This document shows positions 1 through 6,082 of a stretch of DNA of 6,532 nucleotides, one piece after another (position 1 is the first letter of the stretch; each line of letters begins with the position of its first letter). Source of the DNA: Eubacterium sp. (GTDB lineage Bacteria; Bacillota; Clostridia; Oscillospirales; Acutalibacteraceae); assembly GCA_024696725.1 (NCBI GenBank), contig JAILGO010000152.1, positions 1 through 6,532 of the forward strand. The letters run 5' to 3'. The position numbers were made by a program, and so were the translations under genes. The notes beneath the pieces are model-generated. The model saw nothing but the letters and a program-made list of their open reading frames with translations, was not told the origin of the DNA and searched no databases.

Positions 1-10
1 TAAATACTTT

Positions 11-18
11 AAGGAAGG
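11..18 (+). promoter_or_regulatory. Ribosome binding site of the 73-residue ORF
   Basis: The purine-rich AAGGAAGG lies 8 bases upstream of the ATG at 27, a normal Shine-Dalgarno distance for Firmicutes. It supports both the reality of the small gene and the choice of start. No promoter can be judged, because only 26 bases precede the gene; the TAA at 1-3 could be the stop of an upstream gene, but this cannot be shown. Confidence 0.75.
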
Positions 19-26
19 TATAAATT

Positions 27-248
27 ATGAAAGTTATTATTCCGAAACACAGAGAATTCTTAATCAAGTTTGAGGACGATTATCCTCTTCAGGAGGAAGC
101 CTGGAAGGAACTTAATAAAATCGTTGAAGAATATTCGGTTGACGGCAAGAGCGTAAGAAGTCCCTCTTTTATCGAGGATAACGAGGAAAAGGTTAAGGCT
201 CTTCAGGAAAAGTACGAATTCACCTACGAGATTATAGAGAAGAAATAA
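27..248 (+). CDS. Small hypothetical protein, 73 residues, upstream of the alpha-mannosidase
   Basis: I do not recognise this family and assign no function. The product is short, highly charged and rich in Glu and Lys, with no Cys, no signal peptide and no membrane segment, so it is probably a soluble cytoplasmic protein. It starts MKVIIPKHREF, and its likely helices are around residues 20-36 (EEAWKELNKIVEEY) and 52-70 (NEEKVKALQEKYEF...), separated by a Ser/Pro-containing turn. Support for it being a real gene is good: a strong ribosome binding site 8 bases before the ATG, a stop (TAA 246-248) just one base before the ATG of the GH38 gene, and codon use like that gene. The spacing suggests a shared mRNA and translational coupling, so a role tied to the mannosidase or its sugar-uptake locus is possible, but that is inference from position only. 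Confidence 0.7.
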   Translation: MKVIIPKHREFLIKFEDDYPLQEEAWKELNKIVEEYSVDGKSVRSPSFIEDNEEKVKALQEKYEFTYEIIEKK

Positions 249-249
249 A

Positions 250-3200
250 ATGGTAAACAGAATCTTTACGGTAGCTACCTCGCACCTTGACACAGTCTGG
301 CGCTGGGAGCTGCCTAAAACTATTGAGGAATTCATTCCCGATACAATAGAAAAGAACTTTGAGCTGCTCGAAAAGTATCCCCGCTACCGTTTTAACTTTG
401 AGGGGGCTTTTCGTTATGAGCTTATAGAGGAATATTACCCCGAGGCTTTTGAACAGATTAAAAAGTATGCCGACGAGGGACGCTGGTGTCCGTCCGGCTC
501 TGCTTATGAGAACGGCGACGTAAATATTCCATCTCCCGAGGCAATTCTTCGTAATTTCCTTTACGGCAACAGATACTTCAAGGAGAAGCTCGGAGTAAAA
601 TCAAAGGACGTATTCCTTCCCGACTGCTTCGGCTTCGGATGGGCGCTTCCGTCGATTGCTCGTCAGGCTCATCTTAAGGGCTTCACTACTCAGAAATTAG
701 GCTGGGGCGGAGCGTACGAGCGCCCGTTTTATCTCGGTTTATGGAGAGGCGTAGACGGCGCTTCGATTTATGCAAGCCTCAATCCGCTTTCCTACAGAAA
801 GAAATTCAACGGTACGGTAAGAAGCGATTTGGCGGTTATAGACAAGCTTTCGTACAACGGTCTGAATTACGGTCTTCCTTGGGCTAACGTATTTTACGGT
901 ACGGGAGACTGGGGCGGCGCTCCGACCGAGGAAAGCGTTAAATCCGTTCAGGAAAGCATTGATAAGAACGACTCTAACCCCGACACTAAGGTTATTTCCG
1001 CTACCTCTTATGAGATTTTTGACGAAATAGACAAGCTCGCTAAAAAGCAGAGAGTTACTCTCCCTGTCTGGAATAACGAGCTTCTTATGCGCTCGCACGG
1101 CGCAGGCGCTTACACCTCGAGAACGATGAGCAAAAGACTAAACGCTCAATGCGAGACATTAGCTGATTACTGCGAAAAGGCGTGCGTTGCAGCAAACGCT
1201 CTCACCTCCTACAGATACCCGACGGATATTATAGACAGCGCTTGGAAAAAGGTTATTCAGCACCAGTTCCACGACGATATCACGGGTACCTCCACAATGC
1301 TTGTATATAATGACAGCTGGAACGACTATTTCGTTTCGCAGTCTCAGTTTATCAATGAATACGAGGGCGCTGTCGGCGCGATAGCAAACGAGCTTGACAC
1401 CTCCTGGTGTACCGAATGCGCGGTTATTGTTAACAATCCCGTTGCAATAAGAAGGAAGGAAGCCGTTGAGGCGCATATCAAGCTTAACCATAACGCAAAG
1501 TTCGTTAAGGTTACGGACAGAAACGGAAAGGAAATCCCCTGTCAGATACAGAAAAAGCAAGGCAAGGAATTTGATATAATCTTTCTCGCAGACGTTCCGA
1601 GCGTCGGTTACAGAGTATATGACGTACAGGCGAGCGACAAGCCGTGTTCAAAACTTACGGACATTAAGGTCAGCGAGCACACTATCGAAAACGAAAAATA
1701 CAGACTTATCTTTAACAAAAACGGCGACATCGCTTCCCTTACAGACAAGAAGCTTAACGAGCAGCTTTTATCCGCTCCGATAAAGCTTGCATTATTGCAC
1801 GACACGGGCGAGCTTAACTATCCGAGCTGGGAAATGAGAAAAGCCGATATCGACGGAGAGCCTTACGCATACGCGGCAGAGCCGCAATTTGAGATTGTTG
1901 AAAACGGACCTGCCCGAGCGGCAATAAAGGTCACACGCCGCGCGGGATGCTCTGAGTTTATTCAGATTGTTTCCCTTTCAGCATACGGAGAATTTATCAG
2001 GGTTGAAAACTTCGTCGACTGGCAGGACAGAAGAACTATGCTCAAGGCGCAGTTCCCTCTCAGTTCAGAAAACGAGTACGCGGAATACGACCTCGGACTC
2101 GGTACAATTAAGCGAAGCTCGAATAAAGAGAATCTTTATGAGGTTCCCGCTCAGAAATGGGCTGATATTACCGACGAGCACAAGTGCTTCGGTATAAGCA
2201 TATTCTCCGACAGCAGATACGGATGGGACAAGCCTGACGAAAAGACGCTCAGACTCACCTGTATCCACACTCCGTCGGGAGCGTTTACAAAGGACGCGCG
2301 TCAGGATTTACAGGATATCGGAAGAAACCGTTTTGCATTCGGTATTTTCTCCCATAAAGGCGTGCGTAACAGCGCAACGCAGCTTCAGGCGGAAATGTTC
2401 TGTAAAAAGCTTGTCGCCTTCACCTCAACCTCAAGACGAGAGGGCAGGCTCGGCGACAGCTTCTCAACGCTTAAGGTCAGCACTAAAAACGCTCTTATCC
2501 GCGCCGTTAAGAAGGCTCAGGACGACAGCGACATAATAATAAGAATCAACGAGGCTTCCGGCAAGGAGCAGAAGTCGGTTAAGCTGAAAATGTTTACGGA
2601 CATAATCAGCGCTACAGAGGTATTCTCCGACGAGGATTTCAGAAGAGAGGCAAAAACCGAAAACGGAGAGCTCGTATTCAACCTTAAGCCCTTTGAGATA
2701 AAAAGCTTTAAGCTTACGCTTAACGAAGATAAAAACAAAGCTAAGGAGAGCTATAGGAAGCTTGATATTGAGTACAACACTCAGGGTATAACAAAGGACT
2801 TGGAAAAGGTAAACGTTATACTTCAGGGCAGCGGCTGCTCCCTTCCCGACGAGCTATTGAAAGGAAGCTACACAACACACGGTATAACCTTCAGACTTCC
2901 GAACGCCGATATGGAGAATAATATTTTGATTCCGCGCGGTCAGGAAATTGAGCTTCCGAAAGGAATAACAAAGCTGTATCTTCTCGCCGCAAGTACTCTC
3001 GGCGACAGAGAAATCACGTTATCGGCTGACAATAAAGAGAGAAAACTCAACGTATACGCCATGCGCGAGCCTGTCGGAACATGGGATATGGCAGGTCTTA
3101 ATCAGACGGCATATATTAAACCCGCAAAAATCGGACTTGAGCTAACGCACACGCATCACCCTGAGGGCAATATCGCTAACGGCAAGGCGTATTTTTTCCT

Positions 3201-3510
3201 TTATGAAACAGACGTCAGAAACTGCAGAAAGATTACGCTCCCCGATGACAGCAGAATTGCAATTCTCGCTATGACGGGAGTAAAGCGCTTCTCTTCAACC
3301 TACATCGCCACTGAGCTTACGGACACTGCAGACGAAGATTACCGCTTCGGCGAAATACCGCCGATAGACAAGCTAATCGACAAGGCTGACTTCGTTACAA
3401 TACGCGCCGGAAAAATCCAGGACCAGATAAAAGGCGGTAAAGGAAAAGGTCTGAAAAGAGATAATATTATTACAAATATTATACGCTCTTATACAAAAAG
3501 CGAATGGTAA
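250..3510 (+). CDS. Glycoside hydrolase family 38 alpha-mannosidase, cytoplasmic, 1086 residues
   Basis: This is predicted to hydrolyse terminal alpha-linked mannose from mannosides, a retaining, metal-dependent reaction (Zn2+ in the characterised enzymes). The N-terminal catalytic domain (about residues 1-285) opens with SHLDTVWRW, where His12 and Asp14 match metal ligands of the GH38 HxDxxW motif. FLPDCFGFGWALPSI follows at 122-136, with Asp125 as the expected nucleophile and metal ligand. The three-helix region contains RSHGAGAYTSR (281-291) and HQFHDDITGTS (338-348), in which His341 matches the last metal ligand. The beta-rich C-terminal half ends in the family signature THTHHPEGN (966-974) and ITLPDDSRIAILA (995-1007). 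No signal peptide or membrane segment is seen, so it should act inside the cell on imported oligosaccharides. The ATG at 250 is chosen because HLD sits only 11 residues in, as usual; the ribosome binding site is weak (AGAGAAG, about 236-242), fitting coupling to the preceding ORF. A basic tail of about 50 residues follows the usual family end. Exact linkage specificity cannot be read from the sequence. Confidence 0.93.
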   Translation: MVNRIFTVATSHLDTVWRWELPKTIEEFIPDTIEKNFELLEKYPRYRFNFEGAFRYELIEEYYPEAFEQIKKYADEGRWCPSGSAYENGDVNIPSPEAILRNFLYGNRYFKEKLGVKSKDVFLPDCFGFGWALPSIARQAHLKGFTTQKLGWGGAYERPFYLGLWRGVDGASIYASLNPLSYRKKFNGTVRSDLAVIDKLSYNGLNYGLPWANVFYGTGDWGGAPTEESVKSVQESIDKNDSNPDTKVISATSYEIFDEIDKLAKKQRVTLPVWNNELLMRSHGAGAYTSRTMSKRLNAQCETLADYCEKACVAANALTSYRYPTDIIDSAWKKVIQHQFHDDITGTSTMLVYNDSWNDYFVSQSQFINEYEGAVGAIANELDTSWCTECAVIVNNPVAIRRKEAVEAHIKLNHNAKFVKVTDRNGKEIPCQIQKKQGKEFDIIFLADVPSVGYRVYDVQASDKPCSKLTDIKVSEHTIENEKYRLIFNKNGDIASLTDKKLNEQLLSAPIKLALLHDTGELNYPSWEMRKADIDGEPYAYAAEPQFEIVENGPARAAIKVTRRAGCSEFIQIVSLSAYGEFIRVENFVDWQDRRTMLKAQFPLSSENEYAEYDLGLGTIKRSSNKENLYEVPAQKWADITDEHKCFGISIFSDSRYGWDKPDEKTLRLTCIHTPSGAFTKDARQDLQDIGRNRFAFGIFSHKGVRNSATQLQAEMFCKKLVAFTSTSRREGRLGDSFSTLKVSTKNALIRAVKKAQDDSDIIIRINEASGKEQKSVKLKMFTDIISATEVFSDEDFRREAKTENGELVFNLKPFEIKSFKLTLNEDKNKAKESYRKLDIEYNTQGITKDLEKVNVILQGSGCSLPDELLKGSYTTHGITFRLPNADMENNILIPRGQEIELPKGITKLYLLAASTLGDREITLSADNKERKLNVYAMREPVGTWDMAGLNQTAYIKPAKIGLELTHTHHPEGNIANGKAYFFLYETDVRNCRKITLPDDSRIAILAMTGVKRFSSTYIATELTDTADEDYRFGEIPPIDKLIDKADFVTIRAGKIQDQIKGGKGKGLKRDNIITNIIRSYTKSEW

Positions 3511-3537
3511 TATACTATTTGAATAATTCTTAAAAAA

Positions 3538-3575
3538 ATCCCGACACAATATATCGTGTCGGGATGAATTTTTTT
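3538..3575 (+). terminator. Rho-independent terminator of the mannosidase unit, probably bidirectional
   Basis: A perfect 10-bp stem, ATCCCGACAC (3538-3547) with GTGTCGGGAT (3556-3565), closes an 8-base loop and is followed by GAA and seven T (3569-3575). It sits 27 bases after the mannosidase stop. Seven A (3532-3538) directly abut the left arm, so read on the minus strand the same hairpin is also followed by a U tract and could stop read-through from ftsZ. Confidence 0.92.
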
Positions 3576-3618
3576 ATGTTAAGTTTTTAAACTTTACACC
3601 TGTTTTCGCAAATTACCA

Positions 3619-3694
3619 GTGTGGAAAACATTGTGAAAAAAGTGGAAAATAGCCCATTCTACGTGTGGAAAACTAAGTGGAAAGTGTGAAAAAT
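3619..3694. repeat. Cluster of GTGGAAAA repeats in two equally spaced blocks; DnaA-box-like
   Basis: Six related 9-mers start at 3620 (TGTGGAAAA), 3632 (TGTGAAAAA), 3641 (AGTGGAAAA), 3664 (TGTGGAAAA), 3676 (AGTGGAAAG) and 3685 (TGTGAAAAA). Both triplets are spaced 12 then 9 bases, and the second block is shifted by exactly 44 bases. The 32-base blocks 3619-3650 and 3663-3694 share 25 positions, including an identical first 11 (GTGTGGAAAAC). On the minus strand the two best units read TTTTCCACA, one base from the DnaA box consensus TTATCCACA. The others deviate further. A role as a DnaA-binding cluster is an inference; other protein-binding arrays or a simple degenerate duplication are possible. 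Confidence 0.6.
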
Positions 3695-3783
3695 GTAAAG
3701 TTAATAGCTTTATGTCCAAATAATGAGCCTTTACATATATTTTTTAATTGTGTTTTACGGGTTAACAATCTGTATAAATAAAA

Positions 3784-3817
3784 AAATCAGCTCTGCATAA
3801 TCATACAGAGCTGATTT
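3784..3817 (-). terminator. Rho-independent terminator of ftsZ
   Basis: A perfect 12-bp stem is formed by AAATCAGCTCTG (3784-3795) and CAGAGCTGATTT (3806-3817), with a 10-base loop. On the minus strand it begins 10 bases after the ftsZ stop and is followed by a T-rich tract, seen as the A-run up to 3786 and continuing to about 3777 on the plus strand. It ends the ftsZ transcript, so no further gene is expected to be co-transcribed. Confidence 0.92.
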
Positions 3818-3827
3818 ACTTATGTAA

Positions 3828-4925
3828 TTATCTGTTTCTGAAGAAATCAATAATATCGTCGATAGCGTCCTCGTCGTTATTTGATGCGGGAGCAACTGAG
3901 GGAGCTGTCTCGGTAGGAGGCTCAACGCTCTTAGCTGCGTTAGCTGCCTTCATTTCCTTAGGTCCGTCCTCGCCGAAACGTGTAGCGATAACGGTGATAA
4001 TCATCTCATCCTCAAGCTCCTCATCGAAGTTAGCGCCCCAGATGATTTCACAGTCGGGATGTACGCTTTCCATAACAACGTTGGAAGCAGCGTCAATCTC
4101 TTCAAGACCGATATCGGTCGAAGCAGTGATGTTAAGAAGCACGCCGCGCGCACCGTCGATTGACGTCTGAAGAAGCGGAGAAGAAATAGCCTGTGCAGCA
4201 GCCTGCTCAGCCTTATCCTTACCCTTAGCTCTGCCTACGCCCATGTGAGCATAGCCTGCGTCCTTCATAATCTCAGTTACGTCGGCAAAGTCGGAGTTTA
4301 CAAGACCCGTTGCATTAACGAGGTCGGAGATTGACTGTACGCCCTGACGAAGAACGTCGTTAGCGATGTCAAATGCGTTGAGAAGAGTAATCTTTTCCTT
4401 AGAAACGAGCTTAAGGTTTTCGTTAGGAATAACCATAATGCTGTCTACATACTGTGCAAGCTCATTGATACCGTCCTGAGCCTGAGCCATTCTGCGTCTT
4501 CCCTCAAAGCCGAAGGGAGTGGTAACAACGCCGACAGTAAGGATGCCCATATCCTTAGCCATCTTTGCTACGATAGGAGCAGCGCCTGTACCGGTTCCGC
4601 CGCCCATACCTGCGGTAATGAATACCATCTCAGAGCCCTGAAGTACGTCAGCGATTGATTCGCGGCTTTCTTCAGCTGCCTTTGCGCCGATTTCGGGCTT
4701 AGCGCCTGCGCCCATACCCTTTGTGGTCTTTTCACCGATAAGTATCTTCTGAGTAGCTGACGACTTGGAAAGCGCCGGCTTATCAGAGTTAATAGCAACG
4801 AATTCTACGTCTTTAATATTACATTTAACCATTCTGTTGACAGCATTTCCTCCGCCGCCGCCAACGCCGATTACCTTAATGTTAACAACTCTCTTGTCGT
4901 CTGTGTCAATTTCGTATCTTCCCAT
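3828..4925 (-). CDS. ftsZ: Cell division protein FtsZ, tubulin-like GTPase
   Basis: FtsZ polymerises with GTP at mid-cell into the Z-ring, which scaffolds the divisome. The 365-residue product is full length for a Firmicute FtsZ with a short linker. The N-terminal GTPase domain has the [14 protein letters not shown] loop (19-32) and the tubulin signature [10 protein letters not shown] (108-117). The T7 synergy loop is NSDFADV (210-216), in which Asp212 and Asp215 act on GTP of the neighbouring subunit. The second domain runs to about residue 318 and is followed by a short Pro/Ala/Thr-rich linker and the acidic-to-basic C-terminal peptide [10 protein letters not shown], the usual docking site for partners such as FtsA, SepF or ZapA-class proteins. 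The ATG at 4925 is supported by AAGGAG 8 bases upstream. It lies downstream of divIB but behind a terminator and with its own promoter. All key GTPase residues are present. Confidence 0.98.
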   Translation of the reverse strand: MGRYEIDTDDKRVVNIKVIGVGGGGGNAVNRMVKCNIKDVEFVAINSDKPALSKSSATQKILIGEKTTKGMGAGAKPEIGAKAAEESRESIADVLQGSEMVFITAGMGGGTGTGAAPIVAKMAKDMGILTVGVVTTPFGFEGRRRMAQAQDGINELAQYVDSIMVIPNENLKLVSKEKITLLNAFDIANDVLRQGVQSISDLVNATGLVNSDFADVTEIMKDAGYAHMGVGRAKGKDKAEQAAAQAISSPLLQTSIDGARGVLLNITASTDIGLEEIDAASNVVMESVHPDCEIIWGANFDEELEDEMIITVIATRFGEDGPKEMKAANAAKSVEPPTETAPSVAPASNNDEDAIDDIIDFFRNR

Positions 4926-4933
4926 TTTTTCTA

Positions 4934-4939
4934 CTCCTT
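4934..4939 (-). promoter_or_regulatory. Ribosome binding site of ftsZ
   Basis: On the minus strand AAGGAG (4939 down to 4934) stands 8 bases before the ATG at 4925. It is a near-perfect Shine-Dalgarno sequence and fixes the ftsZ start. Confidence 0.85.
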
Positions 4940-4953
4940 ATTATTTATAGTCT

Positions 4954-4965
4954 GGTGTTTTCACC
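4954..4965 (-). promoter_or_regulatory. Small palindrome/hairpin in the ftsZ leader
   Basis: GGTG-AAAA-CACC on the minus strand forms a perfect 4-bp arm pair around a tetraloop, about 11 bases downstream of the predicted -10 box and 14 bases before the ribosome binding site. It could be an operator half-site pair or a small 5'-end hairpin that stabilises the mRNA. At this length it may also be chance. Confidence 0.3.
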
Positions 4966-4976
4966 GTACAAATGAC

Positions 4977-5005
4977 ATTGTAACAGTTTTGTAACCAAAT
5001 TGCAA
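4977..5005 (-). promoter_or_regulatory. Predicted sigma-A type promoter of ftsZ
   Basis: On the minus strand TTGCAA (5005-5000; 4 of 6 to TTGACA) and TACAAT (4982-4977; 5 of 6 to TATAAT) are separated by exactly 17 bases. Transcription would start near 4970, giving a leader of about 45 bases. The position, after the divIB terminator and before the ftsZ ribosome binding site, fits an independent ftsZ promoter. Confidence 0.65.
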
Positions 5006-5083
5006 TACTTTTTTACAAAATATTTCTTCATTTTTTCTACAATATTTTTTATATTGCGGAAATACTGTTTAGTCATAATAAAC

Positions 5084-5116
5084 AAAACGGGCGTTTTCTT
5101 ACGAAAAGCCCGTTTT
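5084..5116 (-). terminator. Terminator after divIB, separating it from ftsZ
   Basis: Arms AAAACGGGC (5084-5092) and GCCCGTTTT (5108-5116) pair perfectly over 9 bp. An inner 5-bp extension, TTTTC (5094-5098) with GAAAA-side bases 5103-5107, leaves one bulged base and a 4-base loop. On the minus strand it begins 6 bases past the divIB stop, and the TTTTGTTTATTA-like tract after the GC core resembles an intrinsic terminator. Confidence 0.85.
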
Positions 5117-5122
5117 TCAGTA

Positions 5123-6082
5123 TCAGTTTTCGGAAAAATATACTCTCTTATTATTTGTTATTGTCAGCGTACCCTCTGCCTGAGGATTACTTTTACTAAG
5201 CTTGCTCATAGCCGAAAGCGCCATATCGAGCTTATGCTCAAGGTTGTCAATCGTTCCGAGCTTTACTGTTATCCTCGACTCAAATACAACAAAGTTATTA
5301 TTAATATCATTTGAATATATCGCGGTTACGTTATTAATTTTCATCTCGGAAAGCTTATTAATTATTTCCTTAAGATTATTCTTAACCGTATCGTCCTTGA
5401 ATTCGGCAGGCAGACCGACAACCGCTCCCTTTAACACCGCATTTTTAATTAGCACGGCTTTCTTTTTCTTTTTTGCATTTATCTCAAGGACTTTAAAATG
5501 TCCGTCAAGGTGCGTATAGCTTTTATCGGTATTCTGAATACTGTAAATAACAGGAGTTTCGGTAATACTAACAGTTATTCCCGAAGGAATCTTTCTTTTA
5601 ATCTCCGCATTATAAATGTAAGGAAGGTTTTCTTCAAGCTTACTCTTTGCTTTTTTTGTATCGCACACAAACAGATTCTGGCCCTCGGATATAGGAAGCA
5701 CGGCGGTTATATCCTGAGTAGAATATATTTTATTACCCTTAACCGTAATTGTACTTATTTTAAAGAAAACCGTCAGACAAAGTATAATAAGTAATACCGC
5801 TGCCGTCAGCGCAAGTCCGATGCTCAGAAGAATCTTTCTTCTTTGCTGAGCTTTTTTACGATTTCTGTTTTCGCCCGCTCTGCGCTCGTTAATATTCTTC
5901 GGCTCGCTGCTTCTGTTTCTTCGCGGCTCTCTGACTTCCCTTTTCGACGGCTGTGAATCAGTTTCACGTCTGTAAATCTTAGGAGGCTCAAGACCGAAGG
6001 AGCCGAGCGAAGAATTAAGCGTCTGAAGCTCGGGGTCGTCGCGTTTTGTTTTTTCAGTTCTCGGTTTACTGTTCTTTTTCAT
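5123..6082 (-). CDS. divIB: Divisome protein DivIB/FtsQ with FtsQ-type POTRA domain
   Basis: DivIB is the Gram-positive counterpart of FtsQ. It forms a complex with DivIC/FtsL and helps activate septal peptidoglycan synthesis by FtsW and its class B transpeptidase. The 319-residue product has the expected bitopic layout. A long, very basic and probably disordered cytoplasmic N-terminus (1-83, many Arg/Lys/Asn) precedes one membrane helix (about 84-107, ILLSIGLALTAAVLLIILCLTVFF). The outer POTRA domain spans about 108-180 (ISTITVKGNKIYSTQDI... IKRKIPSGITVSITETPVIYSI, including the typical P-x-x-I-x-V-x-I-x-E pattern), and a beta-rich domain runs to about 315. A run of five Lys occurs at 204-208. 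The ATG at 6082 has AAGAGG 7 bases upstream, inside murA, and overlaps the murA end by 17 bases, pointing to a shared transcript and coupled translation. The family call rests on layout, POTRA motif and dcw context; the sequence itself is poorly conserved, as is usual for this family. Confidence 0.9.
   Translation of the reverse strand: MKKNSKPRTEKTKRDDPELQTLNSSLGSFGLEPPKIYRRETDSQPSKREVREPRRNRSSEPKNINERRAGENRNRKKAQQRRKILLSIGLALTAAVLLIILCLTVFFKISTITVKGNKIYSTQDITAVLPISEGQNLFVCDTKKAKSKLEENLPYIYNAEIKRKIPSGITVSITETPVIYSIQNTDKSYTHLDGHFKVLEINAKKKKKAVLIKNAVLKGAVVGLPAEFKDDTVKNNLKEIINKLSEMKINNVTAIYSNDINNNFVVFESRITVKLGTIDNLEHKLDMALSAMSKLSKSNPQAEGTLTITNNKRVYFSEN

Larger units (their letters stand above)
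3511..3827. other. Gene-free gap between the convergent mannosidase and ftsZ genes
   Basis: This 317-base AT-rich stretch has no credible ORF. It holds the mannosidase terminator (3538-3575), a short palindrome AAGTTT-TT-AAACTT (3581-3594), a cluster of GTGGAAAA-like repeats (3619-3694), a 9-base inverted repeat flanking that cluster (AACTTTACA 3590-3598 and TGTAAAGTT 3694-3702), an AT-rich run (about 3722-3750) and the ftsZ terminator (3784-3817). Because both flanking genes run into it, promoter function for either is not expected. Confidence 0.85.

Noticed and set aside
739..2738. Several 65-133 residue ORFs in other frames within the mannosidase gene
   Set aside because: They are shadows of a strongly supported GH38 reading frame and show no ribosome binding sites or family motifs.
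3581..3600. dif recombination site
   Set aside because: The short palindrome AAGTTTTTAAACTT is too short and does not match the 28-base Firmicute dif pattern; there is also no xer gene nearby.
3619..3694. CRISPR array
   Set aside because: The repeated units are only 9 bases and degenerate, with spacings of 9, 12 and 23 bases. There are no 25-40 base repeats with unique spacers and no cas genes.
3580..3780. Chromosomal replication origin oriC
   Set aside because: The DnaA-box-like units and AT-rich flank are suggestive, but dnaA, dnaN, rpmH and gidA are not here. Both flanking genes also run toward the site rather than away from it, so I keep only the weaker claim of a box cluster.
3740..3786. 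Plus-strand promoter for a small RNA (TTGTGT ... TATAAA)
   Set aside because: The spacing is 19 bases, the -35 match is poor, and any transcript would run at once into the ftsZ terminator hairpin. The support is too weak.
5000..5314. Plus-strand ORFs opposite divIB and ftsZ
   Set aside because: They lack ribosome binding sites, overlap the promoter, terminator and well-supported coding sequence on the other strand, and encode proteins with no recognisable motif.
5455..5480. Poly-Lys tract in divIB as a phase-variable repeat
   Set aside because: The codons form mixed AAA/AAG runs broken by other bases rather than a long homopolymer, and the reading frame is intact. A basic loop in the outer domain is the simpler reading.
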